Positions 24,701-35,305 of a stretch of DNA of 64,000 nt are shown here, one piece after another; position 1 is the stretch's first letter, and each line of letters opens with the position of its first letter. The stretch is from Lenzites betulinus (Eukaryota; Basidiomycota; Agaricomycetes; Polyporales; Polyporaceae): positions 1 to 64,000 of the forward strand of contig JABYQU010000087.1 in NCBI GenBank assembly GCA_022264855.1, read 5' to 3'. A model generated the notes under the pieces. The model was not told where the DNA came from. It saw only the letters and a program-made list of their open reading frames with translations, and did not search any database. The translations under genes and the position numbers were made by a program.

Positions 24701-25536
24701 GGTCTTCTTGTGGGTTTGCTGACGTGGGGACACGGCAGATGGCATCGCGCGTTGGGTCGCGGTGCACGCATGTCGTGTACAAGAACGGGCTGATGAGCAC
24801 GCTCACGCGATATCGGTGGGTGATGCTTTGGTCGTTGGGCGCGCATCGGACACTGACCGCAAAGGCGTGTAGACTGCAGAAAGACCCGAAACCGCTCGTG
24901 GTCGGCATCGCGTGGGTCGTCGAGTGCGTAGAACAGCGCATACGCGTGGACGAAACGCGCTTCCTGGTCAACCTCGACCTGGCGAACGTCGCCGGCGTGA
25001 ACAAGGTACGCGTCGTCTTGGGGTTTTCATCCGCTTTCTACCCATCTATACATGCGAGTACCACTGCTAACACGCTACGAACAGCGCCGGAAATCCCACC
25101 TGCCGAAGAGTTTCTTCGCGTCACCCGTATCCGACGCGAAGGCCGGCGGAATCGCCGTTGGAGGGCCCGCGGGCGGCGTGTCGCCCGCATCTTCGGACGC
25201 GTCCTTCCGGACGAGTGCGGTGAATGGAGCAGGGCGGCACGCACGCAGCAGGAGTGTGGCGGGCGATCGCAGCGCGGAAATGTCCTCGCGTGAGTCTTCC
25301 TGTCATGCTCTCGTTGGTGCCCCCTTGGGTGCGGGGCAGACGTTGTGCCCGATGCTGATGGCGGTTTGTTCTGTTACAGCGACAGCGTTGCCGGCGGACG
25401 AGGACGGGGACAGCAGCATGCAGTCGAGCGGCGTGCCGGTGTTCCTGCCTGCGAGCGGGGGCCGGACGATGAGGAGTCGCTGCCGCCGCTCGAGAAGGCG
25501 CGCAGGCGGCGGAGCATGCTGCCTACTGCGCGGTAG
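21724..25536 (+). CDS. large BRCT-domain protein (microcephalin-like C-terminus)
   Basis: Exons 21724-22585, 22659-24676, 24739-24815, 24873-25005, 25085-25289 and 25380-25536. A long disordered, Pro/Ser/Ala-rich N-terminal region starts MEGKKRTRSQTTLDAYIGV; its TTLDAY phrase resembles a PIP-box-like start and is worth noting. Near the C-terminus is a BRCT domain: GCTIFVDVRTEEGDD, GLFVDMLRGLGAK, GSRCTHVVYKNGLMSTL, PKPLVVGIAWVVECVEQ and RVDETRFLVNLD. BRCT domains bind phosphopeptides in DNA-damage and cell-cycle proteins, so a nuclear role is likely. The final exon shows a frame conflict in a G run near 25453: one frame gives DGDSSMQSSGVPVF, another gives the expected ending DDEESLPPLEKARRRRSM, so a 1-nt indel is likely. 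Confidence 0.8.
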
Positions 25537-25850
25537 GTCGGGCAGGGCAGGCGCGGTGGGATCGTTGGTAGTTTGGGATCTGTATTGTTACCGTACGGCT
25601 GGATTACTTTGGTTTCTGCATGGATGCGGGCGAAGGAGGTTGTGTTCGCGATGCGGCGGTTGTTAGTGGGCTTTGAGCCGGTGTTATGTTTGACAGTGAA
25701 TGGCGGTACAGGCCTTGGTTACTTGTGCGTTGAGACCGCGCCTGCGTCTAAGCGGGGAGGGAATATACCACAGCGGGCATTAGACCCGAGCGAGAAACCC
25801 CCCGAGATTTGAACGGTTGCAAAGTGCCGAAATGCACTGAAACCTAGTCT
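25537..25850. other. 3' flank of the BRCT gene
   Basis: No gene seen. The last GC-balanced sequence before base composition turns AT-rich at about 25.84 kb. Confidence 0.4.
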
Positions 25851-28800
25851 AGACTCTAGGGTCTCTAATAAGAGGGCGGTTGCGGGTGACCCTCGTGAAA
25901 AAAGTCGGAACACAAATATTCTAACAGGCCAACAGGCCGAGCTCATGTGAGCCCGGCATGGTGGCTTTGTGGGCACGACAAGTAGTGTAGTACACAACTC
26001 TTCAACAACTATTTACTACGACCTTCGCCATAAGTATCATGCCTGCATCAACCCACACCTTGCTTTGGTCGTCAAGTGTCTTCTAAGTGTTGCATAGTAA
26101 AGCCTAGGAGGCAGTGAATAATTTGGAGAATCATTAGCTCACAGTTATAAACTCTGGTTGGCCCATAGGGATTTTAATAGGTTGTTTGAAATAGCTTATA
26201 ATAGAGCAGTTATAGACTTGTTAGAAGTGGGCCATAGTGGCAGATATGATTGACAAGGGTGGGGATTGTTTTTAAAGGTTTTAAACATATTTTATATAGC
26301 AATGTACTAAATATTTGCTATAGTGAATGTCAATATACCCTTAGTAGAATTGTAGTTGGGTAAAGCATAATGTTTTCTCATTTTCTGCGGGTGAGATTAT
26401 CTTAAACAGCATTGTTGTGTTTATACTGTGTTTGAATCCTCATAATATACTTTTAAAGTGTGTTTACTAGTATTGTAAACTAACCAAAAGAATTTTTTTT
26501 AATCTTATATCATGATCAAGAGGTAAGGATAGGGTATGCAGATAGATCAGATCAGTGACTGGAGACTAGCTGTAGTTTTAATTTTTATAACAGAAGGACT
26601 ACAGGCTGAAGTTAAGTCTACGAAATTGACAAAAAGATCTAGACTAGAGTCTAATTAGAGTTTTGCAATAAGTGAGTTGATTAAGGATAAAGGGCACAGA
26701 TATTAACAAGATATCTCACTCAGGCTTCTATACTTAGTCTAAGAGAGGATGATAAGGGATGAAGTCTAAGGGGACTTGTTGAGCAAGCAAGATTAAACAA
26801 AGTCCAAAATCCGGAGTTCCGGAGCATGGAGCCTTGGAGTTACTGGATTAGGAAGGTCAGAGTTTGTAGGTCACATCAGAGTTAGACCAAAGGGATAGAT
26901 TGATAAGGGAGAAGCAAAGGGAGAGAGGTAACAAGGTGGGTAACAAGATATCCAAACTGAGGTACTATAGCATTCTATACATGTATTTATGGGGGGGAAC
27001 CTTATTGTTAAGAGAGACAATAAGGACATCAGGAATATCAAATGTGCAGTTTGGAGATTCCAGAGTTCTGGAGTCTGAGGACAAAGACAATAGAGCTTAT
27101 TGTTAAAGGGCAAGGTGGTGTAAGAATGACACAATCATAAGAAAATGGACACACCAAATTCCAGACTTCCAGAGTTCCGGAGTGTGGAAAAGTCAGAGTT
27201 TGGAGGTCAGAGTACAAAGTCTGAAGTGCAGGAAAACTGGAGTTTGGAGCTATAGTGCACACAGAACATAATAACATATGAGATATACTGTAGTTGCCAG
27301 ACCAATGCAGAAGGGGGGGTGACTAGCTGGACATAAAGTGATCCCACCAAAAAAGTGATACTAATGGCAGGCACCTGTGACCACCTGATATACAAAGTGG
27401 TGTAGTTAGTGCCTTACAAGGCTGCCATGGGTCCATGTGACCTGTAACCTGCCAGATTGGTCTGGCAACTACAGTACTACCTATAAAAAGCCTAGGCTTT
27501 TGTTAATGGCCATTTGTTATGCATATAGCTGCATTGTATCATTTAACCTTGCAGTATCCTCAACCTGTGTACTGCTAAGTCTAGCTTGGACTTCACCCCT
27601 AGACTTTGGAATCTGATCTGCAAGCACACCAGATTTGTTTCCTCCAGGCAGCATGGTCTTAACATGCTGTCTCTTTAAAGGTTTGTTTGCTTGATAATAC
27701 AATGTAGCTAAGATTGACCCAGCTCAAAGATGACTACTATGGTCACAATGTGATGTGCACGTGAAATCAGCGTCTAAGGCTAAGAGCGGCTTAATTTGTA
27801 CAATAAGTAACTATGAGAATGTACGCAGATTAGAAACACTATATGAACAGTAGAATATAGACTATACACAGTCAGTAGATGGTAGGCAAGGAACGAGGAC
27901 CGAGATTAACATGAAAGGATTAAGAGTGTTGTATAGTAAATGGAGGGCTGCGTGCTTGCTCCCCTGTGCTTTTTGTTGGCATGCTCGAGGTTCCTACATG
28001 CAACTCTTGCTTGCTTCCCTTTCCGTGGCATCAAGCCTCCAAGTCTTGTGCTGCCAGTAGTCGGACTGTGCCCCGGATGATCAACAACTTACCACCCACA
28101 GCATAATTTTCCGATTTCCTCTTTGGGTTGTCATTTAGACGCCCAATATCATAACAACTCAAAGCAAAACTACTGCTCCTGCGGGACAAGTCTCAGCCTC
28201 AATCAGGTGCATCAGATTGTAGGTATCATTGCAGCCCATATTCTGATGCACTCATAGTGCGACAGAGGTCCTCCTTACTACATAGTAGGTTTATGTTTCT
28301 TTTTTGCCTGCGAAATCGCTGAAATGTGACATCCATAGTGCACGTGATGTAGTCATCTTTGAGCTAGGTCAATCTTATGTCCATATCAAATGGCCATCAA
28401 CAAATGCCTAGGCTTATTGTAAGTGTTATATCTCATATATACCAAGTCTGGACTCTGAAAGTCAGAATTCTATTCATATATCAAGTTTAGACTTTGTAGC
28501 ATAAAAGCTGTAATGGGATATCTTGTTAATCTCTATGTCTACTTGGTGCATTTTATCCTGCATTGGATCACTTATTTTATCTGGATAAATCAAGATATAG
28601 GCAGGCTCCCAAGCCTTTACAAGTGAGTTTATTTTATGTTGCACATGCTCATTCAGATGAAGACACACAGCAGGAACAGTCTATTTCATTACACAATCTA
28701 CTGGTGTATGTGCCATATTGGTCAGTGTCCATACTGATGAGTGCAAGTGCTGAATTCAATTATAAATACAGGTGGGGCAACTGAATGTGGGCAGCTAATG

Positions 28801-29184
28801 GATGCTAGTGTGATGGTGTAGGATGGTGTTTGTCAAGCAGGTGGTTGCATGGCACAGATAGGCAGTTTCCGGTATATGCAAAATGTGGTTTGGGGTTCTG
28901 TATGTTAAGTTCTATTGCAATACAATGTTAATGGAGTTCAATGGCTGGATATTGTGAGCAATAGAAAACCACCTATTGTTTTTGCACTTTTTCTATTGCC
29001 ACAGTTGACAATGTATTTGTTTAGGAGGAATATGAAGTAATAGCTCACAATATATCATAATATTGCTTTTTCTCACTGGGCTTCAATCCCGAATTTTGAA
29101 CTTCACTCTCAGATTTCAGACTTTGACCTTCAAACACACCAGACTTCAGTCCTCCATGCAGCACTGTTCTAACATTCTGCCTCA
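25851..29184. other. AT-rich transposon-relic block
   Basis: No coding frame longer than about 90 codons and no recognisable protein. Between about 26806 and 27245 the motif TTCCAGAGTTCCGGAG and close variants recur at least four times, next to AGTTTGGAGGTCAGAG-like words. Related sequence in the opposite orientation appears near 27590-27670 and 29090-29190 (both with CACACCAGA, then TTCCTCCAGGCAGCA or TCCTCCATGCAGCA). This suggests scattered pieces of one decayed repeat family. Confidence 0.45.
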
Positions 29185-29590
29185 TCACAAATTAAAAAAT
29201 ACAATCTCAGTGGCACCCCAAAGTACTTTCCAATAGCTCTATAAACAGCCTTTATTCTTATGCAGAACTCTAACTAGTCTTCAGTCTGGGTCTTTTCTCC
29301 TAATCAAAATATAAAATATGAACACTAACCCTTTTGAATGGTATATAGAAATAATTAACCTACCATAATATATATATATATATATATATAGGAGTTTCTA
29401 ATATAATCATAATTGCTGGAAATACCAATATCATAAGCTTTACCTAAAGTATAATTATGTTATGGGTATATAGACATTCACAATGGCAAAAAGTAATGTT
29501 GTAATACTCAATCCATGGAATATGTTTTCAACCTCTAACAAAGTTTCTGCCCTCAGTGTTGCACTCTAAGCTCTGTGAGTGGCATACATG
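29185..29590 (+). repeat. diverged direct repeat, copy A
   Basis: This block and 32560-32960 share an ordered series of words: ATCACAAATTAAA, AATCTCAGT, CTCTAACTAGTCTTCAGTC, GGTCTTTTCTC, TTTTGAATGGTATA, ATCATAAGCTTTACCTAAA and GGTATATA. They are in the same orientation and 3.4 kb apart. Copy A carries a (TA)n tract at about 29367-29390. Divergence is substantial, so the repeat is old. It is non-coding and its element type is unknown. Confidence 0.75.
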
Positions 29591-29733
29591 CATATATAGA
29601 TATAGTACTATAGCCGGCTAAAGCACTGGCATAGGTTTCTGTACATCCTATATATAAGGTTATATAGGTTGTCAGACAGACTCTTATAGAAGTATGTATA
29701 AATGGTGTTACCTATAGAATGCATAGGGGTTTT

Positions 29734-30024
29734 TGTTGGCTTTAGCACCCTTGCCTTATGCGCATCTCCACTCAGTCCATACAATAGCCGGATGATAACA
29801 CACACATGATATATATGTAGGTAGCGAGATTCCATGTATGCTACATGTTTGCAACAAGACCCCGCACCTGCACCCCTGTCCCCGCGCCTGCGCCCTTGTC
29901 CCCATGCCCGCTTCCATGTCCATGTCCTCATTTGTCTCCCTTGTCGCCCTCGCTCGCGTCCCACGTCGGTCTCAAGCTAACTGTGCTGTTCCCGTGCTAA
30001 GCACCCATTGATCAAAACTTCACA
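29734..30024 (+). repeat. 5' LTR of the Copia-like element
   Basis: 291 bp, TG...CA. It is clearly longer than and diverged from the 3' copy (253 bp), for example by a C-rich expansion near 29870-29930, so insertion is not recent. Confidence 0.85.
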
Positions 30025-30059
30025 CAAATGCATAACCCCACCAGAGGTCATTCTGTGCC

Positions 30060-30884
30060 ATGTCCACATCCAACGTCTTGGCATCCCTCCTGTCCTCAGT
30101 CCCGAAACTCAATGGCGACAACTACTATGACTGGAAGTTTGCCATCACACAGGTGCTTCGCTTCACTGGCTGCCTCTCTGTTGTCACCACCAACAAACAC
30201 CTGAGCCTCCACAACAAGGCTGCTAAATGGGACCGCATCTCCGAGGAAGGCCTCATCATCATTGGCCTCATAGTTGAGCCATCCCAGTACGTCTACATCC
30301 ATGATGCCAAGACTGCTTCCACTGCGTGGACCACACTCCAAGGTCAATACCAGAAGAATTTGCATGCAAACCGCATTGCCCTGAAGCACCAGCTCTATGG
30401 TACCAAGTAAGAGCTCTCCGCGCCCATCTGGGAATACTCATCATGCATCCTCAACACCGCTGCCCGCCTCCATTCCATCGGTGTCTCACTCAAAGATGAA
30501 GACATTGTCGACACCCTTATCTTCAACCTGCATCCCAACTGGTCAAACATCACCACCTCCCTCTCCACCACTCAAGGCGAGCTCAAGATTGCTGATGTCA
30601 CAAGTGCCCTCAAGGATGAAGAGTCATGCCGCGCCCTCGACACTGACAATTCCACATCACCCTACTCTGCCCATGCTGCACGCGCCCTGTTGACCTCCAC
30701 CGCCATCGCCTGTGGTAGGACCCCGCTCACGCACATCATGTGCTACAACTGTGGTGTGAAGGGTCACTATCAGCAGCAGTGCAACAAGCCACTAAAGCCA
30801 TTCCAAGAATGTGCCGCCATTGCCTTTGCCACAACCGATATCACTGCTGCTGACAAAGAGTGGATTAGCAGTGCCAGAATTTAG
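30060..30884 (+). pseudogene. Copia-type gag with one internal stop
   Basis: One continuous frame from ATG 30060 to TAG 30884 is broken only by TAA at 30408-30410. The first part has KLNGDNYYDWKFAITQVL and AASTAWTTL-like gag (UBN2/Ty1-Copia) signature segments. After the stop the frame goes on with SLKDEDIVDTLIFNLHPNW and a CCHC zinc knuckle (CYNCGVKGHYQQQC) that would bind RNA. The stop lies in AAG TAA GAG. The single lesion in an otherwise intact frame suggests it was active until fairly recently, or that the stop is read through. Confidence 0.85.
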
Positions 30885-31051
30885 TTATTCCCTTGTATGT
30901 TTCTTTTCTCAATCCCCATCAATGACCCATGCTCCCTGATCCGCATATACGACCCATGTTACCCAATTCACGTTACTCGATCCTCGTTCTTGGTTCTTGT
31001 CTCATGATTTCCTTTGTTCCCTCCCCCCTCGCTATGTGGCTTGTAGGGGTG

Positions 31052-31304
31052 TGTTGGCTTTAGCGCCCTTGCCTTACACATGTCTCCGCTCGGTCTGTAC
31101 AATAGCTGGATGATCATGCACATATGATATATATATGTAGCTACCAAGATTCCATGTATGCTATGTGTTTGCAACGAGACCCCATGCCTGCACCCGTGTC
31201 TGCGTCCTTGTTTGTCACCCTCGTCACCCTCACTCGTGTCCTGCGACAGTCTCAAGCCAACCACACTGTTCCCACGCTACGCGCCCGTTAATCAAAACTT
31301 CACA
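31052..31304 (+). repeat. 3' LTR of the Copia-like element
   Basis: 253 bp, beginning TGTTGGC and ending TTCACA, followed at once by the target duplication GTTTT. Confidence 0.85.
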
Positions 31305-32559
31305 GTTTTAGCCTTCCTCACATCAGAGGCAGGTGCATTTCATCCTATTCTACACTTAACAAAACCTCAAAAGGTGTGGTATGGTGTGGTAAAGAAGTGA
31401 GGACCACAGCCCAATAGAGCTTTTCAGCCACAATCACAGAACCCTAACCCTAAGTATACTACCCTTACAGGGACTGCAGGTCTTGATATCCTGGAGCAAA
31501 ACATATGCCATCAGATAGCCCTAGTATGTACCTATTTGATAGTATATAATAGTCTATACATTGTATAAGGAACAGAGTAGAGATCTGGGATGACATTATA
31601 TTGTATTAATGCGGACAAATATGTACAAATATACATGCCATGATGATACTGTTTAGCATCATCATGGCATGTATATTTGCACCTGTTTGGCACCCACTTT
31701 GTATCACTCATAGCTCAGTGAGTACTTTACCCATGGGCTTGAGGAAGGTGTCATTAGAAAGGCATAATTAAGGGCTATCAGATAGTATCTTTATCTTGTG
31801 AGATAAATGTATACTGTGGTCACAGTAGCCATAATGACTGACATAGGGTCACATACTGTGAAAAACCATGACCCATTAGTATATGGTGTGTTTGTCTGGT
31901 GTATATAGGTGTATGAAGAAGCACTCTTTTGCACAAATCAATATGCATGTTGACCATATATGCTAAGTGTCACTTGTGGCTGTGCCACAGTCTTGTGCTT
32001 TAATTTATATCAAAAGTGCAGTCACACAATATGTAACCTGTACAATATAGCATACACTGTGACTAGATCTGACACAGCCCACAAGTGTGGTAGCTTATAC
32101 ATGTAATATTATAATCATACACCACTATTGGTATTAGCTTGACCTTGTTAGAGTATCATATCTTCTTAGATCATTCAAATGTTCTATTAGTGTCTATATA
32201 AAGGTTTATCTAATTCTCCAAGCAATGCCACTACTGAATAGCTGCCAGTATATGCCAAAGCCTGTTGTTAGTGCTATATCTCATGTGTATTCAGTATAAA
32301 CTGTAGGACTCCAATATATAACACCACATTAGTACTTTAGTACTTTAGACAGCACTATAATTGCTTCTGTTATATGCTGGTTATCTCTATACTTACTCTA
32401 CTTTCACAGAAGTACTCTCTCTCACTATTACTTCAGTTGGACAGATACCTTGTTAATCTCTGCACTGTCTCCATAATGAACTCACTCAATGCAAAATTCT
32501 AGTCAGACTCTGATCAAGCATTTTCCATAAGTTTTGGGGACTGGGTTTTTAGCCTTTTG
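31305..32559. other. AT-rich sequence, no gene seen
   Basis: No coding content. It includes a telomere-like CCCTAACCCTAAG word at about 31441-31453 (too short to be a telomere seed) and the hairpin listed separately. Confidence 0.4.
31626..31679. repeat. perfect 22-bp hairpin with 10-nt loop
   Basis: Positions 31626-31647 pair perfectly with 31658-31679 (core ACATGCCATGATGAT against ATCATCATGGCATGT), leaving the loop ACTGTTTAGC. No protein frame covers it. It could be a small foldback element or a hairpin RNA. Confidence 0.8.
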
Positions 32560-32960
32560 CCTATCACAAATTAAAGGGTGCAATCTCAGTATTGCCCAAA
32601 ATACTTTAAAGAGCTCTGTGACAGCCTACAGATCTCTAACTAGTCTTCAGTCCAGGTCTTTTCTCTCAATCATAATATAAGATATAAATAGTAACATTTT
32701 TGAATGGTATACATGAATAATAATCCCACCATAATAATATATATAGGAGATTCTAATATGATTACAACTGCTGGAAGTACTAAGATCATAAGCTTTACCT
32801 AAACTAGAATTCCGCTACAGGTATATAAACATTGACAATTGCACAAAGAGATGTTGTGATACACCAAGCCATAGCATAGGTTTGAAACCTTGCACAAATT
32901 CCCCACCCTCAGCAATTGTATCTGCCAGTAATAGCCCACTTCCAACAAGTGGCTTCTGGC
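32560..32960 (+). repeat. diverged direct repeat, copy B
   Basis: The second copy of the repeat at 29185-29590. It ends with CAATTGTATCTGCCAG just before the Gypsy insertion site. A similar CAATTGTATCTGC word occurs at the outer end of the right inverted arm (45755-45767), so the same family may lie on both sides of the Gypsy element. Confidence 0.7.
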
Positions 32961-32966
32961 TGATGC

Positions 32967-33331
32967 TGTTACAACCGTACGTGCTTCAGTAACAGTTGGT
33001 CACACGTTATGTCTGGAATCAGTCACGGACTCTGCCTCGTGGTTACCATGTGTTTTGGATACGTGTTTCAGTGCCTCATGGCTACGGTGTGTTTCTGCTA
33101 CGCGTTTCAGTACCTTATGGCTACGGTGTGGTTACCTGCAGGCTGTGCCTCATGGTTACAGAGTGTCTCGCATGTATATATACGAGTAGGAGAGCTGAGG
33201 AGAACCTCAGCTCGACCTGGTTATCTATCGCCCTTCGAACCTCCCCTCTGAACCCTCGATCCCTCTGTGTGAAGCGTCTAAGTCCCTGTGCTGAAAGCCT
33301 AACAAGCGAACCACTGGGCATCGTCTTAACA
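32967..33331 (+). repeat. 5' LTR of the Gypsy element
   Basis: 365 bp, with the terminal inverted repeat TGTTA...TAACA. It contains tandem-like GGCTACGGTGTG words and a TATA-like ATGTATATATACGAG near 33170-33185 that probably drives transcription. It is preceded by the target duplication GATGC. Confidence 0.9.
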
Positions 33332-33410
33332 TAAGGTCGAGCTCTCCCCACCCGTCGATCTACCAAGATCTAGACAACCAGCTGAAACCCGACGAACCTG
33401 AACCTGAACC

Positions 33411-34802
33411 ACTGCTGAAAAGCGAGCGGTAACCCAACGAATCGACACGGAACCAGTCCCGAATGAATCGGAAGACTGGTCCTCTAACCCTAGCACCGGG
33501 TTAATCTACTACAAAGAACGCCTAGTCTACCCAGTAGGAGACGACAAGTGGAAATACGTAAACCAAGAACGAACAGACGTAACTGTCGACGAACTCCGAA
33601 CAGAGAACCCCAACTACGACAAACAATACTATCGCTTTACCGGAAGAGAAGCCCCAAGACTAAGAGTCGCACCGAACCCGACCCCACTTGACCAGATCGC
33701 ACAGGAAGACCCTGTCCCAAGAGAACCAGAACCCGAGAACTCGGAGAGTGAATCAGAGCAATCTCAGCATAGCTTCGACACCCCCACCCCACGAACCACC
33801 GGAGAACTTCCTGCATTGACAGAAGCAGTAGCCACTATCCATATCCACGAAGAACCCCGACCGCAACCCAGAATCACAGAAAGAATGGCAGACAAAGTCA
33901 AGCTCAAAATGCCGCCGACCTTCAATGGCAAACGAGAAGAGCTCATCGGATGGACCCAGAAATGTGCTCTCTACTTCAAGTTCTACGAAACCAAGTTCAA
34001 CACCGATGAGAAGAAAATAACATTCGCTCTCATGCTGATGAATGAAGGAACGGCAGGACAATGGGCCAGCGACTTCATCACCAACGCAGAAGCTCAGAAT
34101 CCCGTCAACTATGGCACTTGGAATGCCTTCAAGGAAGCACTCAAAGCTTCGTTCCAAGATGTTGATATGGCCGCCAGCGCCAGAGTCCTGCTACGGAACC
34201 TCAATCAGGGCAAGAAGACAGCGGAAGAATACATTCTCGAGTTCAAGAATGTCATCAGTCGATGCGGAATCAACGACTTCAACGTCATTGCCGACTTTTT
34301 CTATCAAGGGCTGAACAAACCCTTGAGAGAAAAGATGTTTGCATTGGCTACCATGCCAACGACCACCAACACGCTCTACTCCCAAGCAGCCCGCCTTGAA
34401 CAGCAATGGCGACTAGGCCAAGCCTACGACAAGAACTCGACGAAGAAGCCAGTATTCTTCCCAAAGCGCTACTCGAGCCACAAGGAGAAGGACCCTGATG
34501 CCATGGATGTTGATCGCATGACTACCAAAGAAAGTGACCGACACTACAAGGAAGGACAATGCTTCACCTGTCATGAAATTGGACATCTCTCTCGCCACTG
34601 CCCAACCAGGAAGAACAAAGGGAAACAGCCAGCACGCAAGATGCGGATGACCGAAACCGAGGAAGAAGCCGAAGAAGAGGACGACGAAGACGGGAACACT
34701 CGCACTGTCACAACAGCCAGAATTCGCACTGCACTCAGAGGAGTTACCAACCTAGCTGAGAGGGACTCGATGGTGAAGGACATCCTGGAGGAGGGTTTTT
34801 GA
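33411..34802 (+). CDS. Gypsy gag
   Basis: The frame is open from about 33411, but the first in-frame ATG is near 33885 (MADKVKLKMPPTFNGKREE), so the true start is uncertain. Gag core phrases are GWTQKCALYFKFYETKF, WNAFKEALKASFQDVD, ARVLLRNLNQGKKTAEEY and FYQGLNKPLREKM. A CCHC zinc knuckle (CFTCHEIGHLSRHC) is followed by an acidic tail. The frame ends in TGA at 34800, directly after a slippery heptamer. Gag would form the particle and bind the RNA. Confidence 0.85.
   Translation, partial: TAEKRAVTQRIDTEPVPNESEDWSSNPSTGLIYYKERLVYPVGDDKWKYVNQERTDVTVDELRTENPNYDKQYYRFTGREAPRLRVAPNPTPLDQIAQEDPVPREPEPENSESESEQSQHSFDTPTPRTTGELPALTEAVATIHIHEEPRPQPRITERMADKVKLKMPPTFNGKREELIGWTQKCALYFKFYETKFNTDEKKITFALMLMNEGTAGQWASDFITNAEAQNPVNYGTWNAFKEALKASFQDVDMAASARVLLRNLNQGKKTAEEYILEFKNVISRCGINDFNVIADFFYQGLNKPLREKMFALATMPTTTNTLYSQAARLEQQWRLGQAYDKNSTKKPVFFPKRYSSHKEKDPDAMDVDRMTTKESDRHYKEGQCFTCHEIGHLSRHCPTRKNKGKQPARKMRMTETEEEAEEEDDEDGNTRTVTTARIRTALRGVTNLAERDSMVKDILEEGF
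34793..34799 (+). promoter_or_regulatory. probable -1 ribosomal frameshift heptamer
   Basis: G GGT TTT (X XXY YYZ form) is in the gag frame and immediately precedes the gag stop TGA. Slipping back one base places the ribosome in the protease frame, whose open reading starts exactly at 34799. No downstream pseudoknot was evaluated. Confidence 0.6.
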
Positions 34803-35263
34803 GAACGTGGTCCGAAGCGACGTTGAAACCACGCACGCAGGTCCGTGCAGTAATTATGGCAGACATCACCAAGCAATCCATGAGGATACCGCTGGCCATA
34901 ATCGTGGACCGAATCGTCGAAACCCAAGCCCTTATCGACACGGGAGCACAAGACTCCTTTGTGGACTATCGATATGTCCTAGAAAAGAAACTGCCGATAC
35001 AACCCCTCAAGGTCCCTATACGAGCCCTCAACGCCGATGGAACCCCAAACAAGCAAGGGACAATCAAAAACTGTTCAGTCCTAGAAATCGAAGCTGGAGG
35101 ACATCGACATCTTGTCCGCATGCTCGTCACCTCTCTAGGAAAGGAGAAGATCATCTTAGGGCTTCCTTGGCTACAAAGGGTCAACGCCGAAATTGACTTC
35201 ACCCGAGGCTCCCTTCACATCGACCCAGCAAAAGTGAATCTACAACTCTCTGAACGTTTGTGA
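34799..35263 (+). CDS. Gypsy aspartic protease
   Basis: Reads ALIDTGAQDSFVDYRYVL, where DTG is the catalytic triplet, then SVLEIEAGGHRHLVRMLV and IILGLPWLQRVNAEIDF (the ILG segment and flap side). It lies in the -1 frame relative to gag and has no ATG at its start, so it is expected as a gag-pro fusion. It ends in TGA (35261-35263), but the following pol frame is the same frame, so this stop lies inside a single pro-pol frame. It would cleave the polyproteins. Confidence 0.82.
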   Translation: MRTWSEATLKPRTQVRAVIMADITKQSMRIPLAIIVDRIVETQALIDTGAQDSFVDYRYVLEKKLPIQPLKVPIRALNADGTPNKQGTIKNCSVLEIEAGGHRHLVRMLVTSLGKEKIILGLPWLQRVNAEIDFTRGSLHIDPAKVNLQLSERL

Positions 35264-35305
35264 CAGCTCTGGTTTCCAGAACAGAACCACTTCACTGGAC
35301 GAATC

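Larger units (their letters stand above)
29734..31304 (+). mobile_element. complete gag-only Copia-like LTR element
   Basis: Direct terminal repeats 29734-30024 and 31052-31304 both begin TGTTGGCTTTAGC and end AATCAAAACTTCACA, so the element has TG...CA ends. It is flanked by a perfect 5-bp target duplication, GTTTT, at 29729-29733 and 31305-31309, showing that both ends are original. The 1.03-kb interior holds only a gag frame; there is no protease, integrase or reverse transcriptase. It is therefore non-autonomous and would depend on proteins from a relative. Confidence 0.88.

Noticed and set aside
23992..24846. 284-codon minus-strand open frame
   Set aside because: Antisense to the disordered region of the BRCT gene; low complexity only.
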